Shown: piece after piece, positions 51,765 to 61,500 of the stretch
Layout of the letters: each line of letters opens with the position of its first letter
How positions within the stretch are numbered: the stretch's first letter is position 1
Source of the DNA: BS150m-G50 sp964501185 [NCBI: uncultured Bacteroidia bacterium]
GTDB lineage: Bacteria > CAIWAD01 > BS150m-G50
Assembly (NCBI GenBank): GCA_964501185.1
Contig: CAZCRT010000018.1
Coordinates: forward strand, 1-64,000
Direction: 5' to 3'
DNA length: 64,000 bases
Notes under the pieces: model-generated
Seen by the model: the letters and a program-made list of their open reading frames with translations, nothing else
What the model was told of the DNA's origin: nothing
The model's database searches: none
Program-made: the position numbers and the translations under genes

Positions 51765-53663
51765 CTATTCCTGTTTGGATTTGATAACGATGGCATCACC
51801 CGCTATCGCATCGAAGCGACAGATTTCATAACAGGCGCGGCACTTGATGCATTTTTCAGCGTCCAGATTATGCGGTTCTGAGCGGGGACCGGTGATAGCT
51901 CCAGTAGGACAAACCGACACACAACGCTGGCAGCCGGTACATTTTTCCGGTAACACCCGGTATTCGATCAGTTCGTTGCAAACCACCGCCCGGCAATGTT
52001 GCTCTTTGACATGCTCCAGATATTCTGCCCTGAAATAGCGTAATGAGGTTAACACCGGGTTGGGGGCGGTCTGCCCCAGACCGCAGAGCGAGCCTCGTTT
52101 GATAGTCTCACCGAGCTTCTGTAGCTTGATCAGATCATCCGCCATCCCCTGCCCTGCTACAATCCGGTCCAGAATCTCCACCAGGTGTCGGGTACCTACC
52201 CGGCAGGGTGTACATTTGCCGCAGGACTCAGCCTGTGTGAAATTGAGAAAATAACGGGCGAGATCGACAATACAGGTATCGTCATCGGTCACGATCAGTC
52301 CACCGGAACCCATAATCGAACCGACCGCTGCCAGCGATTCATAATCAACAGATGTATCGAGAAACTCTTCCGAGAGACAGCCCCCTGACGGTCCTCCGGT
52401 CTGCACCGCCTTGAAAGGTTTTGGAGTACCACCTCCCACATCGAAGATAATCTCCCGCAGTGTCATACCCAGCGGGACTTCGATCAGTCCGGTACGGCGT
52501 ACACGACCCACCAGAGAAAAAGTCTTGGTACCGTGACAATCGCTGGTTCCCAGTTCCTGATAAGCCGCCGCACCGTTGCGCATGATCCAGGCCAGCGTGC
52601 CCAGTGTTTCGACATTATTGATGATTGTCGGTTTACCATGCAGTCCGGCGATTGCCGGGAAAGGTGGTCTGGAACGGGGCATCCCCCGCTGGCCTTCAAT
52701 TGAACCGATCAGTGCGGTCTCCTCACCGCAGACAAAGGCCCCGGCACCCTCTTTGATTGTAATGTTGAAACTGAAACTGGAGCCCTGAATCTTACTCCCC
52801 AGCAAACCAGCTTTCCGCATCTGAGTCATAGCTCTGCGCAACCGCTTGATCGCCAGCGGGTACTCCGCTCTGATGTAGATGTAACCATGGGTGGCTCCGA
52901 TCGCCCGGGCGGCGATCAGCATTCCCTCCAGCATGGCGTGCGGATCACCTTCCAGCAGGGAGCGGTTCATAAAGGCACCAGGATCTCCCTCGTCGGCATT
53001 ACAGATCAGGTATTTTTCCTTACCCGGTTGTTGCCGGCAGATATCCCATTTTTTGTGAGTGGGAAAACCGGCCCCTCCCCGCCCCCGCAGCCCGGCAGTT
53101 GCAATCTCAGCAATGATTTTCTGCGGGCTGAGGCGTAGAGCTTTTCGAAACCCCTGATATCCATCGCGGGCCAGGTAGTGGTCAAGTTCACCCGGATCGA
53201 TCAGTCCGCAGTTACGCAACACCACTCTTACCTGAGGTTTCAGCATCGGCAGATCAAAGAATGGTTCTATCCCCTCAAGAAAACCGGTGTGATCACGGTG
53301 GGAATCTCCGTCATCGAAATGACCTACAGCCTGAGCCTGCCAGGGATCACCTTCGACCAGCAGTTTTTTGAGGATCTGTTCAACTTTCTGTGGTGTGACA
53401 TTGGCAAAACTGATACGGGGACGGCCCGGCAGGCGGACATCCAGCAGTGGTTCCAGATAACAGGGACCAATGCAGCCAACCTGGAGGATACGCGCCTTCC
53501 TGCCCAGTTTCTTCAGAACCTGATGGACACTCTCCAGCACTTCCCCGGCTCCAGCAGCAATTCCGCAGGAAGCGCTGCCGAGATAGATCACCGGAATTTT
53601 ACTGTTTGTCAGCTCCTGCCAGTTACGGCGAGCCTGTTGTCGCAGCTGTTTGAAATCACTCAT
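51765..53663 (-). CDS. NuoF/HydB-like NADH-binding flavoprotein
   Basis: The FMN- and NAD(H)-binding subunit of a complex-I-like or bifurcating-hydrogenase-like enzyme. The 632-aa protein is longer than NuoF of complex I. It begins with a thioredoxin-like [2Fe-2S] domain (GSASCGIAAGAGE, VGCIGPCYLEPLLDV), then the FMN motif GRGGAGFPTHKKW, the GEETALIGSIEGQRG loop, the [4Fe-4S] motif ESCGKCTPCRVGTRH, and a C-terminal pair of ferredoxin clusters (CTGCQRCVSVCP, CIKCRACYEIC). This domain order equals HydB of electron-bifurcating hydrogenases. It overlaps the NuoE-like gene by 8 bp. Confidence 0.93.
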   Translation of the reverse strand: MSDFKQLRQQARRNWQELTNSKIPVIYLGSASCGIAAGAGEVLESVHQVLKKLGRKARILQVGCIGPCYLEPLLDVRLPGRPRISFANVTPQKVEQILKKLLVEGDPWQAQAVGHFDDGDSHRDHTGFLEGIEPFFDLPMLKPQVRVVLRNCGLIDPGELDHYLARDGYQGFRKALRLSPQKIIAEIATAGLRGRGGAGFPTHKKWDICRQQPGKEKYLICNADEGDPGAFMNRSLLEGDPHAMLEGMLIAARAIGATHGYIYIRAEYPLAIKRLRRAMTQMRKAGLLGSKIQGSSFSFNITIKEGAGAFVCGEETALIGSIEGQRGMPRSRPPFPAIAGLHGKPTIINNVETLGTLAWIMRNGAAAYQELGTSDCHGTKTFSLVGRVRRTGLIEVPLGMTLREIIFDVGGGTPKPFKAVQTGGPSGGCLSEEFLDTSVDYESLAAVGSIMGSGGLIVTDDDTCIVDLARYFLNFTQAESCGKCTPCRVGTRHLVEILDRIVAGQGMADDLIKLQKLGETIKRGSLCGLGQTAPNPVLTSLRYFRAEYLEHVKEQHCRAVVCNELIEYRVLPEKCTGCQRCVSVCPTGAITGPRSEPHNLDAEKCIKCRACYEICRFDAIAGDAIVIKSKQE

Positions 53664-54108
53664 AGCGTTCCAGTATCTCCTGGATTTTGTTGGCAGTTAC
53701 CCGGCTGTATATCTGATCATTTACCTGCAATACCGGTGAGAGCGCACAGCAGCCGAGACAGGCGACCCGTTCCAGGTCAAAGCGGCCGTCGGGAGTGGTC
53801 TGGCCGGGAGTGATCTCCAGCTCCCTGGCGAGAGTGTCACAGAGTATCTGCCCTCCCAGTACATGACAGGCGGTTCCCAGGCATACCTTGATGGAATTCC
53901 GCCCCGGGGGATTAAACCGGAATTGTGAATAGAAGGAGGCAACGCCGTAGATCTGGTTTTCGGAAATTCGCAGAAATTCGGCAATCCGTTTTATCATAGT
54001 GGTTGACAGATATCCGTCTCGTTCCTGAACCAGCTGGAGTAGTGGGATCAGGTCTCCCTCATCTCCATTGAAACGGGACAGGATTTTGTCAGGTTTACTT
54101 GGAGCCAC
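53656..54108 (-). CDS. NuoE/HydC-like [2Fe-2S] subunit
   Basis: A 150-aa thioredoxin-fold protein holding one [2Fe-2S] cluster that works with the NADH-binding flavoprotein. The N-terminal helical bundle has GYLSTTMIKRIAEFL and YGVASFYSQFRF. The cluster ligands are in VCLGTACHVLGG and VACLGCCALSP, the four-Cys pattern of NuoE/HydC. It starts with GTG after GGGAGG. It is followed by the NuoF-like gene with an 8-bp overlap; about 150 bp separate it from the HydS-like gene upstream. Confidence 0.94.
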   Translation of the reverse strand: MAPSKPDKILSRFNGDEGDLIPLLQLVQERDGYLSTTMIKRIAEFLRISENQIYGVASFYSQFRFNPPGRNSIKVCLGTACHVLGGQILCDTLARELEITPGQTTPDGRFDLERVACLGCCALSPVLQVNDQIYSRVTANKIQEILERYE

Positions 54109-54258
54109 GCAACCTCCCGGGATTTGTTTATCTCATCAACATCATCATGTATGACTCAACCGCATCCCCGGTGTCAATCGGGAGATATGGATTCTGCCAG
54201 TCTTGCATACTGAAAGGGCTGTCAGAGCGGATTGCCCGACTCAACCCGGCAGCATGGG

Positions 54259-55518
54259 CTACTCCCCCCCACCACGGTCCGACAGGAAAATACAGTCGGT
54301 CAGCTTGACATCACCCCGGACAAAATCCTCGGCGAACGCCCGGCAGGTCGGAGCGCCGCAGATAGCGCAGTCGATCTGACGCAGGTTCTTGTGTACCTGA
54401 TCGATTTCCCTCATCCGTTTCAGTGATGTAGCCAGGTCGGTATCCAGAAAAGCCCGGGGGCGGGGATGTACCGGATGCTCAATCAGATAGTAACCCTCTG
54501 CGATCCGTTTCTGAACCGCGGCATCGGCTTGCGTTTCCGAACAGCCATATTTGATACTGTGTTTGATAGCGTTGGTGCGGGCTACATATGGATTCTCAAC
54601 ATTGAAACTGCCACCTATACAACCGAGTGAACAGGTAGAGGCCTCCAGAAAGTCAATATCGCGCAGGCGGGAGTTTTCAATATCGTCCAGAGTCATCATC
54701 ACATCGTTGAGACCGGAAACCGCGAACCAGTTCTCGATATCGGCCAGTCTGGTGATGTTACCCAGCATGGACCAGCCGGTATGGAAACAGAAGTCAGCCG
54801 GAACCTGATCCAGATCGAATCCCCGTATCAGGGTCTGAACTGCTGAAGTCAGCCTGGGGTAGATCACATTGATAGGAATTGAGGAGTCGATCCAGGATCT
54901 GTTCTTCTCCGCTGGTTGGGTGATTGAAACTGTAACTGCAGGACAGGGAGTGAGATATACAATTCCGAGCTCATCCGGATTGATTCCCAGTTTCTGTGGC
55001 AGGGTTTGCCGTATCTCGCGGCCAACTATTTCCCGCGGAACCTCTATCGGGGTGATAAGCTCCACCAGATCAGGATACTTCACCTGGATCAGTCTAACCA
55101 GCGAGGGGCACCAGGAGGATATCAGCGGTTTTCGTCCTTTGTGGTTACGCACATAGCTGGCAAGAGCCTGAGCGACCTGCATGGTGGTTGTGCTGACATC
55201 GACAACTTCATCGAAACCAATTTCTATAAGTGCCTGATGTACGATGTAAGGGTGAACAACGCTGTCGAACTGAGTGTAGAGTACCGGTGATGGGATTGCC
55301 ACAGTATACTTGTAATCGGGGATATCAGGGGGAATAGATTCGATCGCGTGCTGTGGACAGATGGAAATGCAGGTGCCGCAATCAATACAGAGCTCGTTGG
55401 AAATTACAGTCTGCCGGTCACGATAGCGGATGGCTTCAGTGGGACATATCCGAACGCATTTCAGGTGACCAGCACACTTCTCCTGGCAGACACTGTTAAC
55501 ATGATAATACTCAGCCAT
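54259..55518 (-). CDS. HydS-like [FeFe]-hydrogenase-family sensor protein
   Basis: A 419-aa iron-sulfur protein related to [FeFe] hydrogenases. It has N-terminal ferredoxin motifs (CVRICPTEAIRY, CIDCGTCISICPQHAIES), then an H-cluster-type domain. Three H-cluster loops can be traced: ISSWCPSL (usual TSCCP), LTPCPAV (usual MPCxxK) and LEASTCSLGCIGG (usual ExMxCxxGCxxGG). The four cluster cysteines are kept, but the proton-relay Cys is replaced by Trp. The C-terminus carries a further cluster motif CAICGAPTCRAF. This matches the putative sensory (HydS, group C/D) members, not the catalytic HydA. GGAGGAAG precedes the ATG. It probably senses redox state or H2 for the operon (inference). Confidence 0.82.
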   Translation of the reverse strand: MAEYYHVNSVCQEKCAGHLKCVRICPTEAIRYRDRQTVISNELCIDCGTCISICPQHAIESIPPDIPDYKYTVAIPSPVLYTQFDSVVHPYIVHQALIEIGFDEVVDVSTTTMQVAQALASYVRNHKGRKPLISSWCPSLVRLIQVKYPDLVELITPIEVPREIVGREIRQTLPQKLGINPDELGIVYLTPCPAVTVSITQPAEKNRSWIDSSIPINVIYPRLTSAVQTLIRGFDLDQVPADFCFHTGWSMLGNITRLADIENWFAVSGLNDVMMTLDDIENSRLRDIDFLEASTCSLGCIGGSFNVENPYVARTNAIKHSIKYGCSETQADAAVQKRIAEGYYLIEHPVHPRPRAFLDTDLATSLKRMREIDQVHKNLRQIDCAICGAPTCRAFAEDFVRGDVKLTDCIFLSDRGGGE

Positions 55519-55546
55519 CTCTTCCTCCAGCGCTGAGTGTAGGAGA

Positions 55547-56344
55547 CTATATATCGAAACTGGCTATAAGCCTGGTACCCTTGCCAACTGTGCTGGTTAC
55601 ATCCAGATGGTCAGAGTTCTTCTTGATGTTGGGTAATCCCATACCGGAGCCGAATCCCATCGCCCGTTGTTCGGCGGTAGAGGTGGTGAATCCTGCCTGC
55701 ATTGCCTGTTCAACATCGGGGATCCCTTTGCCGTTGTCGTCGATGATGACCTGAATCTGTGCCTGCGTTACCAGCAGTTTAACCCGGGCGTTCCTGGCAT
55801 GCATGACCACATTCATCTCCCCCTCATATGTGGAGATCGCCACCCGTCTGATCAGTGTTGGATCGAGACCGATCTGTTTCAGGATCGTTTTCACTTCCGT
55901 CGAGACCATTCCAGCGCTGGCAAAATCACTGCCTTCGATCAGAAGATCGCGTTCGAGCAGAATATCGCGGCTGGGTGTAGAGCTGTTATCAGAAGTCTTC
56001 GGTGGTTCTCCACCCAACTGCCTGGCATTGATCCGCACACAGGAGTCGAACATGTCCAGGTTGGTCGATAGCAGTACCATCTGATGTTCCCGGGCAAACC
56101 GCTCCGAACCTGGAGGCGGTTTTTTCCCCCGGATGTAGACTACACCTATAAACTCAGCCATATGCGCTGAGATAACCGCCTGCTGATTGGCCAGGCCGGT
56201 AAGCAGAAGTGAATCGGATGTACCAAAGGCGAGCACATCACTCATGAGGTCCGAGGCGTAAATCTGGTTGAATTCCCGGGCGAGAAGTTTGTCACCTTCC
56301 AGGATTTCTGCCTGTAAGGCTTCTTGAACCAGTTTGATCTTCAC
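55547..56344 (-). CDS. DRTGG-domain / HATPase fusion protein
   Basis: A 265-aa protein with an N-terminal DRTGG-type domain (about 1-115; SDLMSDVLAFGTSDSLLLTG) fused to a GHKL ATPase domain resembling anti-sigma-factor kinases. The ATP-lid signatures are EGEMNVVMHA (N box), IIDDNGKGIPDVEQA (G1) and GFGSGMGLPNIKK (G2). In hydrogenase clusters of anaerobes these two domains usually occur as separate neighbouring genes, so the fusion is informative. It starts with GTG after AGGAACAG. A signalling role toward the HydS-like protein, encoded next, is inferred. Confidence 0.8.
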   Translation of the reverse strand: MKIKLVQEALQAEILEGDKLLAREFNQIYASDLMSDVLAFGTSDSLLLTGLANQQAVISAHMAEFIGVVYIRGKKPPPGSERFAREHQMVLLSTNLDMFDSCVRINARQLGGEPPKTSDNSSTPSRDILLERDLLIEGSDFASAGMVSTEVKTILKQIGLDPTLIRRVAISTYEGEMNVVMHARNARVKLLVTQAQIQVIIDDNGKGIPDVEQAMQAGFTTSTAEQRAMGFGSGMGLPNIKKNSDHLDVTSTVGKGTRLIASFDI

Positions 56345-56404
56345 CTGTTCCTCATTGCTGAAAGATTGAGGCAGTGACAGGTTTGCCGGAAGTGGGAGCT
56401 GTAA

Positions 56405-56731
56405 CTACAAACCGACTTCGTGGAGCTTGCCTACCAGTTCAAAGGTCTGCAGGTCGGTAGACAGAATCGCCACATCATATTTTGAAGCCAGATCGATAGT
56501 CTCTTGTGGAACTTTCTTGCCATTGGTGATAATGATGGCTGATACATCAACAAGGTTACCGGCGGACACTATGTTCTTATGGGTCTGAACCGTCAGCCAG
56601 ATATTACCACTCTTTGCTCCTGCCATCACATCGCTGATCATATCGGAAACGAAGACACCGTTGACATCACGCGGTTCAAATTCACTAAGTTTTTTCAGCT
56701 CAGCTTTTGCGGCCAGTTCTTCAGTGTTCAT
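56405..56731 (-). CDS. DRTGG-domain protein
   Basis: A 108-aa stand-alone DRTGG-type domain, paralogous to the N-terminal half of the next gene's product: VSDMISDVMAGAKSGNIWLTVQ here corresponds to ASDLMSDVLAFGTSDSLLLTG there. DRTGG domains accompany CBS domains and iron hydrogenase clusters, and are thought to sense nucleotides or ligands. The start MNTEELAAK is set by a GGAG site; the frame extends 32 codons further without similarity. It lies in the redox operon between the zinc-ribbon gene and the DRTGG-HATPase gene. Confidence 0.78.
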   Translation of the reverse strand: MNTEELAAKAELKKLSEFEPRDVNGVFVSDMISDVMAGAKSGNIWLTVQTHKNIVSAGNLVDVSAIIITNGKKVPQETIDLASKYDVAILSTDLQTFELVGKLHEVGL

Positions 56732-56771
56732 GGAGATTCTCCGCTGAATTATTGTCTTTTTGAGATAGGCT

Positions 56772-57323
56772 TCAGAAGGGGGATTTCTTCTCGGGTTCAG
56801 GTTCAGCCGACAACATGCCGGTATCAAAGAGGAAATGTCCTCTACATTGAGATAGATCTTTCACCAGGTCCAGCGGCATCACCTTGATCCGGGAACGATC
56901 AGTATCACGCCGCTGATTGAAGTAGTCGGTCAGTATTTCCAATCGGACCGGATGCAAAGGTTCGGTTAATCCCTGTGGTAAAAATCCGCAGGCGACGATC
57001 AGCCAGGTTTTCTCCGCTTCATGCTGCTGTCGTATCTGCTCAAGTTCACAACCGATATCGCAACCGGGACAATGCATCATACCCATCAGATCAAGGAACT
57101 TTTCGACCTGGCCACATTGTGGGCAGTGCAGATCGAAGCGAAATGACTGTGCATTCTCAACGATACTCCAGTGACAATCACCTTCACGGTATTTTTCACC
57201 GAGATGTGGATGCTCGTCAACTGAAAAGTAGGTGCGAACCTGGTTACAGTGAAAACAACTTTCAAAAACAACAAAACCGAACTGGATGTTGACCATCTCC
57301 CACTGGTGCTGGCAATCAGACAT
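56772..57323 (-). CDS. Zinc-ribbon-like protein heading the redox operon
   Basis: A 183-aa cytoplasmic protein rich in Cys and His: CQHQW at the start, ESCFHCNQV, DCHWSIVE, LHCPQCGQVEKF and MHCPGCDIGCE, enough for two zinc- or iron-binding knuckles. The C-terminal third has the motif TWLIVACGFLPQGLTEPLHP and ends with a charged tail. I do not recognise the family. Its place as first gene of the operon, 40 bp before the DRTGG gene, suggests a regulatory or assembly part. AGGGGTAAAT precedes the ATG. Confidence 0.65.
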   Translation of the reverse strand: MSDCQHQWEMVNIQFGFVVFESCFHCNQVRTYFSVDEHPHLGEKYREGDCHWSIVENAQSFRFDLHCPQCGQVEKFLDLMGMMHCPGCDIGCELEQIRQQHEAEKTWLIVACGFLPQGLTEPLHPVRLEILTDYFNQRRDTDRSRIKVMPLDLVKDLSQCRGHFLFDTGMLSAEPEPEKKSPF

Positions 57324-57525
57324 ATTTACCCCTGTTCACGGTTTTCAATGAAATCAAGTCATAGCAGTTGAAGTAAATTAAGTGATTCGTAAGTTAAATA
57401 GAGTTTAGATATACTCCATGTTGTTGTAAATACTAAAATAAGGATGATATATTATTAAGTCAAGCGTTTTATTGGTGATTACCGACAGGCCTTTCCCGAT
57501 TGCCAGTGACAGTAAAACATAACAT

Positions 57526-58422
57526 TCAAAACCAGAACAGCAATCCTACCCCCGCAACTGCCACTGATACGCCCAACCAGGCCCGGGATGAAACCTGTTC
57601 TCCCTTAAGCAGTGCGATCAACATCACGAATACTGAACTGGTGGCGATCATGGTCTGCGCCAGACCGGTGTAGGTGAATTTGTAGGCGGTCTGCTGGAAA
57701 ACTATACCGCCAAAGGTACCGGTAAGGGCAGCGATGATCACATAACGCCAGACTCTTCTATTACGGGCAGCCACCGGTAAGTAGCTCTGCCGGAAGAGCG
57801 GAATCATAACCACAACCAGGATAACACCACCCAGCAGGCGCACCAGTGAACTCCAGACCGGGTCGATATCGTGAAGTCGGAAGGCGCCTTTTGACATGAC
57901 CCCGCCTACAGCCTGGCAGATGGCAGTTATCAGCCCATATGCTATACCCGCCAGAAGTTGCCTGTGCGGGGATTCGTCTCGGTTGGATCGTACCCGTATT
58001 ACCAGATATACTCCGGAGAGGATAGCAATAATACCGAGCCATGCCGACAGAGAAATGAACTCCTGAAAGAGTATCAGGGCGAGAAGAATAGTGACCAGTG
58101 GTGCAAATGTTTCGGCAATCAGCACGGTCCGCCGCTCACCCAGACGATTGAGTGCTGCAAAAAAAGCGGTGTCACCGATACCTATACCGAGCATACCGCT
58201 GAAAAGAAGCAACAGTAACGGTTTGACCGGAACAGCCTGTACTACTCCACCCCAGATTGTCAGGAACAGGACCAGGGCAAAAGAGGCGATGATTCCTTTG
58301 TAGAGGTTAAGAACCAGTGGATGAAGCCTGACACCAAGTTGACGGAAAATAACTGCTGCTACCGCCCAACTGAAGGCAGCCAGCAGACCTGCGGTCAGGC
58401 CTATTGTATGCGAATAGGACAC
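57526..58422 (-). CDS. EamA-family drug/metabolite transporter
   Basis: A 298-aa inner-membrane transporter of the DMT superfamily with ten predicted helices in two EamA repeats of about 140 residues (first from GLTAGLLAAFSWAVAAVIF, second from GIAYGLITAICQAVGGVMSKGAF). Repeat hallmarks GDTAFFAALNRLGERR and QQTAYKFTYTGLAQTMIATSSVF are present. The substrate is not predictable. The start is GTG, nine bases after GGGAGC. A decayed copy of its 3' end lies at 46327-46395, so the family has been duplicated here in the past. It is separate from the redox operon by 200 bp. Confidence 0.9.
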   Translation of the reverse strand: MSYSHTIGLTAGLLAAFSWAVAAVIFRQLGVRLHPLVLNLYKGIIASFALVLFLTIWGGVVQAVPVKPLLLLLFSGMLGIGIGDTAFFAALNRLGERRTVLIAETFAPLVTILLALILFQEFISLSAWLGIIAILSGVYLVIRVRSNRDESPHRQLLAGIAYGLITAICQAVGGVMSKGAFRLHDIDPVWSSLVRLLGGVILVVVMIPLFRQSYLPVAARNRRVWRYVIIAALTGTFGGIVFQQTAYKFTYTGLAQTMIATSSVFVMLIALLKGEQVSSRAWLGVSVAVAGVGLLFWF

Positions 58423-58534
58423 GTAAGGCTGCTCCCGGTTCTTTCAGGGCTGTTAACTACTTCTGATAGGTAATTTACAAAAGAAAGCCGGTAGTTCAAT
58501 CCTACCAGAATAAATCTGACTACTGCGGTGAGAT

Positions 58535-61500
58535 CTACTCCCTTTTCTTCACCTCGATCGCAGAAACAGGTTGAATACCTGCAACCGGCCCTGCTGCAAC
58601 CACCTCCCGCACCGCCGTGATCTTATAGAAGTAGGTCGGGGTTGTGATTATAGTGGAATAGTTTGTATTTCCAGCGCTATAGAACAGGTTTTCCGGACCC
58701 GGCGTGAAATATGGAACAGTATCCCGGTAGATATTAAAATAGCTATACCAGATCGGATAACTCCAGTGCAGGGCAATGGAATTGTACTGGTCGTTATAAC
58801 TGATGACCAGATCATCGACAGGGGGCAATGGCTGCCAGCTTATCAATGAAGGACCGCATACATTATTACCTTCATCACCCTCGACAAGACCCTCATCGTA
58901 GTCAACCAGTATCCAGGTTTCCCAGTTTTCCGGTGTCTCGCCTGTGAGCCAGGAGGTGTAGTTCTGGCTGCTGCTACCTGCCAGGCTGGGTAATCCGATA
59001 AACCAGTCGGGTGTATCACCATACTCCGGTGGAACTGACTGATTGTAGTATATTCCGATGTTGAAAGGTCCGCTCTCTTCTGATCCCTGATTAGAGATGG
59101 AATAGTAGAGGGGCGCGGAATCACCAACAAGCGGGTCGGTAGTGTTCCAGTGGCAGTCGGTTATGACCAGGTCCAAAGATGAGTTCCAGGTTACGGTGGT
59201 CGGCCCCCCCAGATTGTTGGTTTCATTGGTTTCCTCGACCTGTTCATCGTAATCACACAGTATCCAGCTGGTCCATTCACCCGGAAGATCGCTGCTCACC
59301 CAGACGATAAGGCCGAATCCGGCACCACCACCCAGGTCTGAAATCGGGAATAGCTGATCAGGTGTATCACCCCAGTCAGGGGCATAAGGTTGGTTGTAGT
59401 AGATACCTATATCAAACGGGCCGCTGTCCACCGGTTGCGGATTGTTCAGGGAGATGTAAAGCCGCGCCGAATCCCCTACCGCCGGTTCTGTATCCATCCA
59501 GTAACAGTTGGTAACCACGATGTCGATTGCACTGTACCAGGTGATGGCGTTGTAGGGATCGTTATCGTAATCCTCACCAGCAAAAGTACCGGTGGCGTTT
59601 GAGAAGTTGATTACGTTACCTGGTGACGGTTCAAATGCTTTCAGCACATTATAATTGCCACTCCAGGTGTTATCCGGAAAACGTGCGCCAGCAATGTTCA
59701 GATCCTGGTCGCAATCCAACCGGATCAGCCAGCTGCCCGCAGCTCCTTCCCGGAACCGGCAGTTGTGCAGCGAATGATCCGGATCGATCAGACCGGAGGT
59801 GGTGACGCTGATACCGCCGCTTCCCATATGCTCGAAAGTGGTCCATTCTGCACTCAGAGTACCACCGCTGGAAACGACGAACGAGTAGCTGCCGCCCGGA
59901 TAATGGGTAACCATGCATTCATGCCCGATATCGCCCAGCAGTTCAACCAGACCGTAATCCCGCAGGATTGTACCATCTCCCATCTTGATCTGGCTGTCAG
60001 GACCACCGGTAAGACTTCCATCTGCTTCAATCCGGAAATCGGCATCACTGAGGTAGTAGAGAGAATAGCCGTTAAGGTTCAACTCACCTGAGTTTATTGT
60101 CAGAGCATCGTTCCCGCTGTGCCAGAGATTGGACAGCAGGTTGATCGTCTCACTCCGCTCCCGTGTTACTTCCTGAGCCTGGTCGGAACCCTGAAGAGAT
60201 TCATCGATACGGCTGTAACCCTTATCGATGTAGATGGAGTTGAAACCGTATCCACCCAACAGGTTCAGATTCTGTTCATAAGTCCCACTGAAAACGATAT
60301 CAGCGTCGCCATCCTCCCAATCACAGTCACCACCGAGGATCAGGTCGCCCTGGTAAGTGTGGGTCAGTCCTGTCGCCAGCCGCCACCAGCTGCCCTCGAT
60401 CATCACGCAGTCACCAGTTACCAGCAGGTCGCTGTCCGGCATGAATGAGCCACCCGATTTATCGATCGTCAGATTATGCAGTGTTTCCACTGCCGTACTG
60501 GCCAACAGGTACTGATCGGCTGTACCGTCGAAGGTGACGGTGGAAGTGCCGGGATTGAACCCGATGTAGCTGTCATAGGTGGTGTTGTAATTGATCCAGT
60601 TGCCACCACAGGAGATGTTAATCCCGTCATAGTTCTGGTGGGCATCCAGACCGGCGTCGAGTTCGATTACAAGATCCCTGTCGACAGCCAGAGTCGTGTT
60701 GTCGGTCATCAGCAGAGTACCATCCATGATGTAGAGATCATTCAGGACATTAACGATCCCCTCTTCCAGAAGAGTGAGGAAGTACCCGACGTAGAGTGGT
60801 TTGGCGATGTTCAGGTTGTTGAAGGTCTCCCCGCTGAGCTCTGCCGGCTCAGAGGTATTGAAGGTAACTGTACCGGTTCCCTCAAGAAAGCCCATATCTC
60901 CCCGGTTGTTGATCCAGCTGGTTCCAACAGAGAGATTTTGATTGTCTGAATCAAGCATCGCTCCTGTCTCAATGGTTACACTTCCGTCAATGAACAGGTT
61001 GTGTCCAAACATGTCAAAGGTGCGATTGGCAACATGGAGATCTCCCTCCAGGGTCAGGTTATCATAGAGATAAACAACACCGGCGCTTTTGTTGATGGTC
61101 AGATCGTGCAGATAGTTACCGGTAGAGCATTCGATACCGGCGTGGGTGCTGCCGATGAATTCCACCACACCACCGTTCGGTTGGAAGGAATTTGCGTAGA
61201 GCGCCTGCAGGCCCCAGCCCAGGCTGATCGTACCACCTGAAATGATACTGCCATTGTCTGCCCCGAATTGAAGACCATCGTTGGTCACTTCGAAAATGCC
61301 ATCATTCATATACAGTGCACCGGCAATGCTCTGGTAGTTGCCGGTGTAAGCGCGGTCACAGATCAACTGGCCACCGGTCAGATTCAGAATCCCCCCCGTA
61401 TCGAGCAGGAAGTTACCATGCACCAGAGCACTGCCGTTGTCCACAGCCAGCGTGCCGTCGATATCTATATCTTCTACAGTCAACGAACCGTTGTAGCCGA

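Noticed and set aside
54259-55518. Catalytic [FeFe] hydrogenase HydA
   Set aside because: The first H-cluster motif reads SSWCP instead of TSCCP, and the second lacks the conserved Lys and Glu; the C-terminal cluster motif is that of sensory types.
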